Assembly: GCA_004552385.1 (NCBI GenBank)
Contig: SFOL01000025.1
Span: forward strand, 1 to 21,895
DNA length: 21,895 nt
Reading direction: 5' to 3'
Source of the DNA: Bacteroidales bacterium
GTDB lineage: Bacteria > Bacteroidota > Bacteroidia > Bacteroidales > Marinilabiliaceae
Shown in pieces: positions 1 through 7,554 of this stretch; the stretch's first letter is position 1; each line of letters begins with the position of its first letter. Both the position numbers and the translations under genes were made by a program. Under the pieces are notes generated by a model that was not told where the DNA came from, searched no databases, and saw only the letters and a program-made list of their open reading frames with translations.

Positions 1-1
1 C

Positions 2-106
2 ATATCAACCACCAACGAGTTCACCATCATTGTGGCTGAGGAGGATGTCGATGCGGCGTTCGCAATTTTGAAGAACCTCAAGCAGAGCGGCAAGATTATT
101 GAGTAG
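2..106 (+). CDS. C-terminal end of a protein, perhaps an ACT-domain enzyme (partial)
   Basis: Only the last 34 codons are visible; the gene begins before the window and ends at the TAG at 104-106. The peptide reads as a beta strand (NEFTIIVAEED) followed by a helix (VDAAFAILKNL) and a short basic tail. That pattern resembles the last strand and helix of an ACT regulatory domain, as found at the end of aspartokinases. The resemblance is by eye only, and the fragment is too short to name the enzyme. The porin gene starts about ten bases downstream, so the two may be co-transcribed. Confidence 0.5.
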   Translation: MSTTNEFTIIVAEEDVDAAFAILKNLKQSGKIIE

Positions 107-115
107 GGCTTGGCG

Positions 116-2188
116 ATGCGTATCATACTGCCGCTTTTTTCCGGCTCATGGCGTCATGGCCTCTGGCGGGCGTTTGCCTTGTCCGCCCTCGTCTTGCTCG
201 GTTCGCACGTCGCCTATGCACAGCAAATGATGGCCAAGGGGGCGCGGAGCTCGGCTCGGTCGGGGCAGTCGTCTGGGCAGTCTGCAAAGTCGAATTCAAA
301 GTCAAAGTCACCCCTGCCCAGCGTCAAGGCGTGGCGCATGGCGGATGACTATACCGCCGCCGACACGGCCGTCGTCGACACCATTTTGGCCGAGCACCAG
401 GTGAACAACCCCATCTGGCGAAAGAGCCTCTCGTGCGTCACTCTTGGCAACCTCGGCTCGCCAAGCATGGCCACTTTCTACCCAGCCGTCAGGCGTGACT
501 ATGGCAACGTGTTCTATAATAGCCTCAAGCTACAGACACTCGATCCCGAGGACTTTACCTTTTACAACACCGTCACGCCATACGCCAACTTGACCTACCA
601 GAAGGGCATTCCGAAGGCGCAGAGGGAGGAGTTTTTTTCCGTCTTGTTCACGCAGAACGTCAACCGCAAGTGGAACATCGGAACCAAGATGGAGATTAAC
701 TCGTCCATAGGGCGCTACGAGGCCCAGGGGGTCAGCAATTTCAAGATGGGTTTCTGGTCGTCTTATGACGGCGACCTCTATGGCATGCAGCTCCAGGCTT
801 GGTATCAAAAGTTTGATATCGAGGAGAATGGCGGAATCTCTAATGACACCATCATCCTCCATCCCGAACTGTATGATTATGATAAGGCGCAAGATGTCCC
901 TGTACAATTTATGAACGCGGGCAACAGGCTCGCCTCTTACAGGCTTCTCCTTGCGCAAAAGCTCGACATCGGGGCCGTCACGAGGTCGGAGGGCGACAGC
1001 GTCGATGTCGACGTGCCTGTGGCCACGGCTTTCTACAAGTTTTACATTGACCGCTCACATCACGAGTTCTCTATTGGAGACCTCTCTGCCTATTCCGACG
1101 ACGACAACATCCAGCTCCCCGGCGTGTTTATCAACCCGTCGTATACTCACGATTCTCGTAAGTATATGCTCGTCAGTAACTTGTTTCAGCTTAAGCTGAA
1201 CGAGGAGTTCAATTCCCTGCTCCGCTTCGGACTGCGTGCTTATGTGGGGAGTGACGTCAGGCAATACTATTGGGATGACGAAAGCGAGGTCGCTTATGAC
1301 GAGGAGACGGAGGAGCCGTACCTCGTCTTCCGTCGTAATGGCAAAAACCGGGTCAGCTCTTATGTCGGAGGCCAGATTTTCAAGAATATAGGTGAAAGGC
1401 TGCGTTGGAATGCCGGCGTAAGGTTTGTCATGCAGGGCTATGACGCAGGTGATCTTAGGGCCGACGGCAATCTCGATGTCACCATAGGCTCTGGCAGATG
1501 GGCCACAGGCCTCTGGGGCAAGGCCGTATACTCGCTCCGGACCCCCACTCTGTGGGAGGAGTCTTTCACTTCAAACCACTACGAGTGGAATGTAAACCTC
1601 GAGAGGGAGCAAAACCTCGACATCTCGGCGGGTCTCCGCATTCCGGGAGTCGGGATCGAGGTGTCAGCGTTCAGCTCCACGCTGAGCAACCGCGTCTTCT
1701 TCGCATCTGACGGCACCCCCTCTCAAAAGGATGACGTGACCCAAGTCATGGGCGTCTACGCGCGTGGCCATTTTGTACAGCCGCGCACAGGGCTCAATTC
1801 CATCATCCGACTCGCCGTGCAAAAGACTTCGGACAACGATGTCGTGCCGGCGCCTTCGTTCGCACTCACGGCAACGTCATATTGGGAGAGGCTTTTCTTT
1901 GGCGTTCTGCTCACGCAAATTGGTTTCGACGTGAGGTTCAACACCAGCTACTACTCGCCGGCCTATATTCCCGCGCTCATGCAGTTCGTGCCGCAGTCCG
2001 AGCGGAAGACGGGCGGATACGGATATTTCGACCCGTTCATCAATTTCCACCTGAAGAAAATCAGGGCCTACGTGAAGTATGAGCACGTGAATAATCACTG
2101 GGGGTCGAACGATTATTTCCACACCATTCACTACCCGGCCAACCCGGCTACTTTTAAATTCGGCCTCTCCTGGAATTTCTACGATTAA
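116..2188 (+). CDS. Putative outer-membrane porin (Bacteroidetes Porin_10-like)
   Basis: The product is a predicted outer-membrane beta-barrel of 690 aa. I chose the ATG at 116 over an in-frame TTG at 110 because it gives a clean signal peptide: a basic N-terminus, a hydrophobic core around residues 19-33, and likely cleavage after AYA at residue 35. A Ser/Lys/Gln-rich low-complexity stretch follows (about residues 41-65). The rest is dense in alternating aromatic and polar residues typical of amphipathic strands, with motifs such as NVNRKWNIGTKMEI that recall the Bacteroidetes 'putative porin' family. It ends in an aromatic strand (GLSWNFYD), as expected for BAM-mediated insertion. The substrate cannot be inferred. 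Its stop codon directly abuts the helicase ATG, which suggests a shared transcript. The family assignment is from memory, while the outer-membrane barrel call is fairly safe. Confidence 0.8.
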   Translation: MRIILPLFSGSWRHGLWRAFALSALVLLGSHVAYAQQMMAKGARSSARSGQSSGQSAKSNSKSKSPLPSVKAWRMADDYTAADTAVVDTILAEHQVNNPIWRKSLSCVTLGNLGSPSMATFYPAVRRDYGNVFYNSLKLQTLDPEDFTFYNTVTPYANLTYQKGIPKAQREEFFSVLFTQNVNRKWNIGTKMEINSSIGRYEAQGVSNFKMGFWSSYDGDLYGMQLQAWYQKFDIEENGGISNDTIILHPELYDYDKAQDVPVQFMNAGNRLASYRLLLAQKLDIGAVTRSEGDSVDVDVPVATAFYKFYIDRSHHEFSIGDLSAYSDDDNIQLPGVFINPSYTHDSRKYMLVSNLFQLKLNEEFNSLLRFGLRAYVGSDVRQYYWDDESEVAYDEETEEPYLVFRRNGKNRVSSYVGGQIFKNIGERLRWNAGVRFVMQGYDAGDLRADGNLDVTIGSGRWATGLWGKAVYSLRTPTLWEESFTSNHYEWNVNLEREQNLDISAGLRIPGVGIEVSAFSSTLSNRVFFASDGTPSQKDDVTQVMGVYARGHFVQPRTGLNSIIRLAVQKTSDNDVVPAPSFALTATSYWERLFFGVLLTQIGFDVRFNTSYYSPAYIPALMQFVPQSERKTGGYGYFDPFINFHLKKIRAYVKYEHVNNHWGSNDYFHTIHYPANPATFKFGLSWNFYD

Positions 2189-4594
2189 ATGCAGATTGAT
2201 AAGCTTCAAGAGTATATAGACGGGCTCAACGCCCCGCAGCGCGAGGCCGTAATGGCTACCGAGGGGCCTGTGCTCGTCATAGCGGGTGCCGGTTCAGGCA
2301 AGACGAGGGTGCTGACGTTGCGCATAGCCTACCTCATCTCCGAAGGCGTCAAGCCGTATAACATTCTCGCGCTGACGTTTACCAACAAGGCGGCGAAGGA
2401 GATGAAGGAGCGTATCGCGGGCATTGTCGGCGCCGACTTGGCAAGGCAGCTGTGGATGGGTACTTTCCACTCAGTCTTTGCCAAGATTCTGCGTATCGAG
2501 GCGGGGCATATCGGCATCTCGCCGGACTTCACCATATACGATACCACCGACTCCAAGGCTCTCATCAAGAGCATCATGAAGGACTTGGGGCTTGCCAATG
2601 ACAAGAGCTACACCCCTCAAGCGGTACTCGGCTCCATATCTTCCGCCAAGAACGATCTCATTCTCCCGTCGGCCTATGCCGCTGACCCTAAGTACGTCAA
2701 TGCTGACAAGGCTGCGGGACGGCATCGTACCGCTGAAATCTACAGGATCTATGTCGAGGAGTGCCGCAAGTCGAACGCGCTCGATTTTGACGACCTGCTG
2801 CTCTACACCAACATGCTCTTCCGGGACTGCCCGGATGTGCTTGACAAGTATCAGCAGAAATTCCCCTACATCCTCGTCGATGAGTATCAGGACACTAACA
2901 TGTCCCAGTACTCCATAATCAACAGGCTCGCCAAGTCCAAGCAGAACATCTGCGTCGTGGGCGATGATGCGCAGAGCATCTACAGCTTCCGCGGTGCCAG
3001 GATTGAGAATATACTCAATTTCCAGACCGACTATCCTCAGTGCCGACTATTCAAGCTTGAGCAGAACTACAGGTCTACTCAGAATATTGTCGGAGCGGCT
3101 AATAAGCTCATCGCGCACAATCTGGCTCAGATCCCCAAGAACGTGTTCTCTCGTGGAGACGACGGAGACAAGGTCAAGGTCTGGCCATGCGCCACCGACC
3201 GACTCGAGGCGCGCAGGGTGGTGGCCGATGTCGCGTTGCGCATGAGGGCGGAGAATAAGTCGCCCGACGATTTCGCCATCCTCTACCGCACCAATGCACA
3301 GAGCCACGTCCTTGAGGACGAGATGCGGACGGCGGGAATCCCTTACAAGATCTATGGCGGAACGGCATTCTTTCAGCGAGCCGAGGTCAAGGATGTCCTT
3401 GCGTATCTCAGACTCGCTGTCAACCAGAATGATACCGAGTCTCTGCGCCGCATTATCAATGTGCCGAAACGACAGATCGGCGATACCACGGTTGACAAGA
3501 TTGCGGCTTTCGCACGTTCGCATAATATGACCATGTGGGATGTCATGAGCTACCCCAGAAACCTCGAGCAGGTGGGGCTCAACGGACCCACTCAGGCGCG
3601 AATCTCGCGTTTTGTGGCCATGATGGACATTTTGGCACAGCAGTCCGGCACTCTCGGAGCTTACCCGTTTGCTGTCGAGGTCCTCTCGCAGAGCGGTCTG
3701 TTGCAGGAGTTAAGCTCTAAAAAAGACGACCAGGATGGAAAGGATCGCTTCGCGAATGTGCAGGAGCTCCTTAACGACATAAAGTATTTCGCCGACCGTA
3801 TTGCCGACGAGGGCGACGACTCCGGCTCTGAGGATAATATCAGGGGATATTTGATGCAAGAGAGTCTCAACACGGACATTGACGAGGACGATGACAACCC
3901 CAAGGTCTCTTTGATGGCAATCCACTCAAGCAAGGGGCTCGAGTTCGACTCCGTCTACATCGTTGGTGTCGAAGACGAGATTTTCCCCGGTTCCAAAGGT
4001 ATTGCCGACCCATCCTCGATCGAGGAGGAGCGCAGGCTCATGTATGTAGCCCTGACACGCGCCAAGAGGTCTTGCGTGGTAAGCTATGCCACTGAGCGGT
4101 ATAAGTTTGGCAAGAGTGAGGTTTGCCACCCGAGCCGTTTCGTGGCAGAGCTTGATCCGCAATATTGCGATAAGCCGGTCGAGAGCGGCTGTCGGGAGTC
4201 TGGCCCTGCTGGAGGCTTCCGCTACGGCGGCCGGACAGCGGGCGCTTCGAGGGTTGGCGGGGGCGGATACGGCCGCCAGCCCGCGGGTGGGCCATTCGCG
4301 CATTCTTCCGCCGTCGGGAGGCGTGGCGCCGTCCCGGCAGGGCAGACGCTGCCATCTAATTTCAGGAGGATTGGGGTGCGCCCCGCCGATGCCGAGCCTG
4401 AGCGCAAATTGGCCGAAACACCCGACGGGCTCTATCGTGTCGGCGCACGAGTTGAGCATGACCGTTTCGGCACGGGTACGGTCGTCGGCATCACATGCTC
4501 AAATATGAACGACGTCAAGTTGCGCATAGCTTTCGATAAGAGCAACGAAGAGAAGACGCTTTTGCTTAAATTCGCACGCATCAAGCGTCTATAA
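2189..4594 (+). CDS. uvrD: UvrD/PcrA-type ATP-dependent 3'-5' DNA helicase
   Basis: This is a superfamily 1A helicase of 801 aa, which in known relatives unwinds DNA in repair and removes proteins or stalled replication intermediates in the cytosol. All core motifs are visible: Walker A AGAGSGKT (residues 32-39), motif II VDEYQDT (230-236), motif III GDDAQSIYSFRGA (from 258), motif IV QNYRST (292-297), motif V HSSKGLEFD (from 579) and motif VI RRLMYVALTRAKR (615-627). After the helicase core comes a Gly/Arg-rich, probably disordered linker (about 665-735), then a Tudor-like C-terminal domain (YRVGARVEHDRFGTGTVVGI, 749-768) of the kind that in PcrA/UvrD contacts RNA polymerase. The ATG directly follows the porin TAA without any gap. 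The function has no evident link to the neighbouring cell-envelope genes. Confidence 0.96.
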   Translation: MQIDKLQEYIDGLNAPQREAVMATEGPVLVIAGAGSGKTRVLTLRIAYLISEGVKPYNILALTFTNKAAKEMKERIAGIVGADLARQLWMGTFHSVFAKILRIEAGHIGISPDFTIYDTTDSKALIKSIMKDLGLANDKSYTPQAVLGSISSAKNDLILPSAYAADPKYVNADKAAGRHRTAEIYRIYVEECRKSNALDFDDLLLYTNMLFRDCPDVLDKYQQKFPYILVDEYQDTNMSQYSIINRLAKSKQNICVVGDDAQSIYSFRGARIENILNFQTDYPQCRLFKLEQNYRSTQNIVGAANKLIAHNLAQIPKNVFSRGDDGDKVKVWPCATDRLEARRVVADVALRMRAENKSPDDFAILYRTNAQSHVLEDEMRTAGIPYKIYGGTAFFQRAEVKDVLAYLRLAVNQNDTESLRRIINVPKRQIGDTTVDKIAAFARSHNMTMWDVMSYPRNLEQVGLNGPTQARISRFVAMMDILAQQSGTLGAYPFAVEVLSQSGLLQELSSKKDDQDGKDRFANVQELLNDIKYFADRIADEGDDSGSEDNIRGYLMQESLNTDIDEDDDNPKVSLMAIHSSKGLEFDSVYIVGVEDEIFPGSKGIADPSSIEEERRLMYVALTRAKRSCVVSYATERYKFGKSEVCHPSRFVAELDPQYCDKPVESGCRESGPAGGFRYGGRTAGASRVGGGGYGRQPAGGPFAHSSAVGRRGAVPAGQTLPSNFRRIGVRPADAEPERKLAETPDGLYRVGARVEHDRFGTGTVVGITCSNMNDVKLRIAFDKSNEEKTLLLKFARIKRL

Positions 4595-4637
4595 AGAGTC
4601 CTTTAGTCAAGATCCCACACAAAAAAGATTAATAACG

Positions 4638-5264
4638 ATGAAAGTTAACACACTGATATCCGTGGCTGTCATGGCTGTCGCCATTGTCTGCGGGGGCTGC
4701 TCGCGCAAGGGCAGCTCCAGCATCAGCTCTGGCCATAAGAACTCAACGTCAAGGGTGACGCCAAAGGTGCGTTCGGAGCACGACGCCGAGGCGGAGAGGC
4801 AGGAGGCGCTCAAAGCCGCGCAAGATGCCGAGGCCAAAGCTAAGGCTGCGGCTGCTGAGGCGGCCGCGGCTGCTCAAAAAGCGAAGGAGGATGCCGAGGC
4901 CAAGGCCAAGGCTGCCGCTGCCGAGGCGGCTGCGGCTGCTCAGAAGGCTAAAGAGGAAGCCGAGGCTGCCGTCGTGGTCAAGGAGGAGAAGGTTAAGATT
5001 ATCGAATCGAATGCCGAGACCGACGATTCTCACCGCTACCATATCATCATCGGCTCGTTTAAGCAGCTTCCCAACGCCCGCCAGCAGTGCCAGGACGCCA
5101 TCTCAAAGAACTTCCTGCCAAGCATTATGGAGAACGAGGAGGGCATGTACCGAGTGGCTGTATACTCGTCCGGCACCGAGTCCGCCGCACGCAAGAAGAT
5201 ATCTGAGCTACGCAAGAAATATAAGGAGTATATTGGCATGTGGCTTCTCATTGAGAAGAAATAA
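4638..5264 (+). CDS. SPOR-domain lipoprotein with tandem Ala/Lys/Glu repeat
   Basis: The 208-aa protein starts at an ATG behind an A-rich leader. The first 20 residues form a short hydrophobic signal ending in CGGC, so Cys21 is a plausible but atypical lipidation site. Residues 53-115 are almost only Ala, Lys, Glu, Asp and Gln and should form a long charged helix or coiled coil. Within it a 22-residue unit occurs twice in tandem (63-84 and 85-106). From about residue 127 to the end lies a SPOR domain (YHIIIGSFKQLPNARQQCQD, then MYRVAVYSSGTESAARKKI), a fold that binds denuded peptidoglycan at division sites. I infer an envelope protein whose helical spacer carries the SPOR domain toward the cell wall. 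It sits 43 bases after the helicase gene and 35 bases before the pectinesterase ATG. Confidence 0.85.
   Translation: MKVNTLISVAVMAVAIVCGGCSRKGSSSISSGHKNSTSRVTPKVRSEHDAEAERQEALKAAQDAEAKAKAAAAEAAAAAQKAKEDAEAKAKAAAAEAAAAAQKAKEEAEAAVVVKEEKVKIIESNAETDDSHRYHIIIGSFKQLPNARQQCQDAISKNFLPSIMENEEGMYRVAVYSSGTESAARKKISELRKKYKEYIGMWLLIEKK
4824..4955 (+). repeat. Two tandem 66-bp units inside the SPOR lipoprotein gene
   Basis: Bases 4824-4889 and 4890-4955 are two near-identical, in-frame 66-bp copies. Each encodes the same 22-residue Asp/Ala/Glu/Lys-rich helix except for the synonymous differences that separate the copies. The unit starts with codons for DAEAKAKAAAAE. A third degenerate start (EAEA) follows at 4956. 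Copy number could vary between strains without breaking the frame. Confidence 0.9.
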
Positions 5265-5299
5265 GCGTGCCTCAGTCAATTATTTACCACAAAGAAACA

Positions 5300-6268
5300 A
5301 TGTTCAAGCACTTTTACGTTCTATTGGCGTTTCTCTCTCTTTGCGCGGCCTCCATGGCGCAGCCCAACGCCCCCGACATTGTAGTCTCCAAAGACGGAAA
5401 GGGTCAGTTCGCTTCCATTCAGGAGGCGGTGCTCTCTGTGCGCGACTACAAACCCAGCCGAACCACCATATATGTCAAGGACGGACTCTACGAGGAGAAG
5501 CTCCTGATCCCCGCTAATAAGTGTGACATTACCATCATCGGTCAAAGCCGCGACGGGGTGATCATCTCGCACGGCGACTATGCGGGACTCAATAACATGG
5601 GTACCTTCAATACGTGGACGGTTCGAGTGGATGGTGACGGCATACGCATGGAGAATCTCACCATCCGCAACACGGCGGGCAGGGTGGGGCAGGCTGTGGC
5701 TCTGCACGTCGAGGGTGACAAGTGCGAATTTGCCAGGGTGAAGCTCCTTGGCAATCAGGACACCCTTTTTAATGGCGGTAACGGCAGTCGGCAGTATTTC
5801 TCCCAATGCTATATTGAGGGCACTACCGATTTCCTCTTTGGCCCCGCCACCGTCGTAATGGACTATTGCGAACTGCATTGCAAGGCCGACTCTTACATCA
5901 CGGCGGCATCAACCCCAGCCTCGGTCAAGTGGGGTTACGTCTTGCGACACTGCGACATTACGGCCGATGCCGGCCTGGCGAGGGTTTTCCTCGGCCGACC
6001 GTGGCGCGAATTCGCCTCAGTGACGCTTATTGACTGCTCTCTCCCGTCATGCATCGCTCCCGAGGGGTGGCACAACTGGGGGAGGGCCGAGAACGAGCAA
6101 ACCGCGCGTTATGCCGAGTTCGGATGCAAAGGGGAGGGCAGCGGCTCGTCTGCCCGTGTGGCGTGGGCCACCTGCGCCACGGCTGCCGACGCTCCGGCCG
6201 ATGCCGTCTCGTTTTCGCCATTTGACGCAGTGTCTGGATGGACTCCGGCCTACTCGTTGAAAAAATAA
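5300..6268 (+). CDS. Secreted pectinesterase (carbohydrate esterase family 8)
   Basis: The protein is predicted to remove methyl esters from homogalacturonan, giving pectate and methanol, outside the cytoplasm. I chose the ATG at 5300 rather than an upstream in-frame GTG at 5267, because it gives a normal signal peptide (basic start, hydrophobic core LLAFLSLCAA, cleavage near MAQ) and a 322-aa product. CE8 signatures are present in order: GNQDTLF at 151-157, with Asp154 as the expected acid/base; YIEGTTDFLFG, with Asp177 as the expected nucleophile; and LGRPW at 231-235, with the substrate-binding Arg233. The right-handed beta-helix fold is implied by family membership. The next gene encodes an enzyme for unsaturated uronide products, so the two probably belong to one pectin-use module. 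I see no susC/susD or lyase gene nearby. Confidence 0.93.
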   Translation: MFKHFYVLLAFLSLCAASMAQPNAPDIVVSKDGKGQFASIQEAVLSVRDYKPSRTTIYVKDGLYEEKLLIPANKCDITIIGQSRDGVIISHGDYAGLNNMGTFNTWTVRVDGDGIRMENLTIRNTAGRVGQAVALHVEGDKCEFARVKLLGNQDTLFNGGNGSRQYFSQCYIEGTTDFLFGPATVVMDYCELHCKADSYITAASTPASVKWGYVLRHCDITADAGLARVFLGRPWREFASVTLIDCSLPSCIAPEGWHNWGRAENEQTARYAEFGCKGEGSGSSARVAWATCATAADAPADAVSFSPFDAVSGWTPAYSLKK

Positions 6269-6328
6269 CTTATTCATCAATGTCAGCATGGCGGGGCGCT
6301 TACGCATGACTCCGCAAGGCTCTTAAAG

Positions 6329-7507
6329 ATGGTTGCTATGAAATCAAACTTACTCGCGGCTGTGGCGTCGTTGGCCTTACTCGCCTCGTGTGTAGGCTCG
6401 CAGACAGAAGACAGGCCTCTCTCCGTATTGTTGGCGCATTCTGAGATGATCAGGGTGCCAGACCCCGTCAATCTTGATTTTCAACCCGCTCCGAAGTGGG
6501 ATTACAGCGCAAGTACAGAGCTTCTCGGGATGCTCAAAGTGGCCGATGCTTATGATGACGACTCGCTCAAAGCTTATGTCAAGCAATGGGCTGACACTAT
6601 GGTGCTCAGCAATGGCGACATTGTCGGATATGACATGGCCAAGTATAATATCGACCATATCTGCCCGGGTAAACTCCTGCTCCGCCTCTATAATCAGACG
6701 GAAGACCGCAAATATCTGACCGCTGCAAGCCACCTCATGAAGCAATATGAGTCCCACCCGCGCACTGCCGAAGGTGGCCTGTGGCACAAGAAGGTCTACC
6801 CGCACCAAATGTGGCTCGACGGTCTCTACATGGGGGCGCCTTTTATAGCGGAGTATGGTCAGCTGACTAATATGGACGTGGCGGCCGACGTCGCCAGGCA
6901 GTTCATCATTGTCGGTTCTCACACCTATGACGACTCCACGAGGCTCTACCGCCACGCCTGGGATGAGAGCCGCCAAATGTTCTGGGCCGACTCCGCCACA
7001 GGACGGAGCCGCCACGCCTGGGGACGCGCCAACGGGTGGTATATGATGGGTATGGTGGACGCTCTTGAGTTCATCCCCGATGGCACGCAGGGGCGCGACT
7101 CCGTCATCAGCATCCTCCGCAATCTGGCGCATGCCATTCTTGACTATCGCGACCCCAAGACGGGCATGTGGTTCCAGGTGCTCGACTCGCCAAAGCGGGA
7201 GGGTAACTATATTGAGTCCACTTGCAGCGCCATGTTCATATACTCCTTGCTCAAGGCCGCGAGGCTTGGCTATATCGCCCCTGAGTTCCACGACATTGCC
7301 GAGGAGGCCTTCGCGCAGTTCGTGCGGACGTTCGTCAAGGCGGATGGCGGGCTCGTCAGCATATCTTCATGCTGCGCTGTGGCGGGGCTCGGGGGTAAGG
7401 ATATGCGCGACGGATCTTTTGAATATTACATTAAAGAGCCGGTAAGGGACAACGACCCTAAGGCCATCGGTCCTTTCCTCCTCGCTTGTTGCGAACTCGG
7501 CCAGTAG
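6329..7507 (+). CDS. GH88/GH105-type unsaturated glycuronyl hydrolase, lipoprotein
   Basis: The 392-aa protein carries a lipoprotein signal with lipobox LLASC (Cys21 if translation starts at 6329; an in-frame ATG at 6338 would keep it). The mature part matches the (alpha/alpha)6-barrel family of unsaturated rhamnogalacturonyl/glucuronyl hydrolases (YteR/UGL-like). Asp109 in NIDHICPGKLLL and Asp164 in QMWLDGLYMG occupy the two positions known as catalytic in the family. WGRANGWYMMGMVDALE is another family signature. Such enzymes cleave the unsaturated uronate left at the non-reducing end by polysaccharide lyases. Following the pectinesterase by 60 bases, it probably handles rhamnogalacturonan or pectin fragments. 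GH105 is more likely than GH88, but the subfamily cannot be fixed by eye. Confidence 0.9.
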   Translation: MVAMKSNLLAAVASLALLASCVGSQTEDRPLSVLLAHSEMIRVPDPVNLDFQPAPKWDYSASTELLGMLKVADAYDDDSLKAYVKQWADTMVLSNGDIVGYDMAKYNIDHICPGKLLLRLYNQTEDRKYLTAASHLMKQYESHPRTAEGGLWHKKVYPHQMWLDGLYMGAPFIAEYGQLTNMDVAADVARQFIIVGSHTYDDSTRLYRHAWDESRQMFWADSATGRSRHAWGRANGWYMMGMVDALEFIPDGTQGRDSVISILRNLAHAILDYRDPKTGMWFQVLDSPKREGNYIESTCSAMFIYSLLKAARLGYIAPEFHDIAEEAFAQFVRTFVKADGGLVSISSCCAVAGLGGKDMRDGSFEYYIKEPVRDNDPKAIGPFLLACCELGQ

Positions 7508-7554
7508 GCCGGAAAGCGCATTCTCGTATGGCTCTATAACACGCGTTTTTTTTT

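Noticed and set aside
3926..4459. 177-codon minus-strand frame opposite the helicase C-terminus
   Set aside because: It is a shadow of the helicase motifs V-VI and of the Gly-rich linker; no independent start signal.
6377..7291. 304-codon minus-strand frame opposite the GH105 gene
   Set aside because: The sense strand carries catalytic motifs and a lipoprotein signal; the antisense peptide has no family features.
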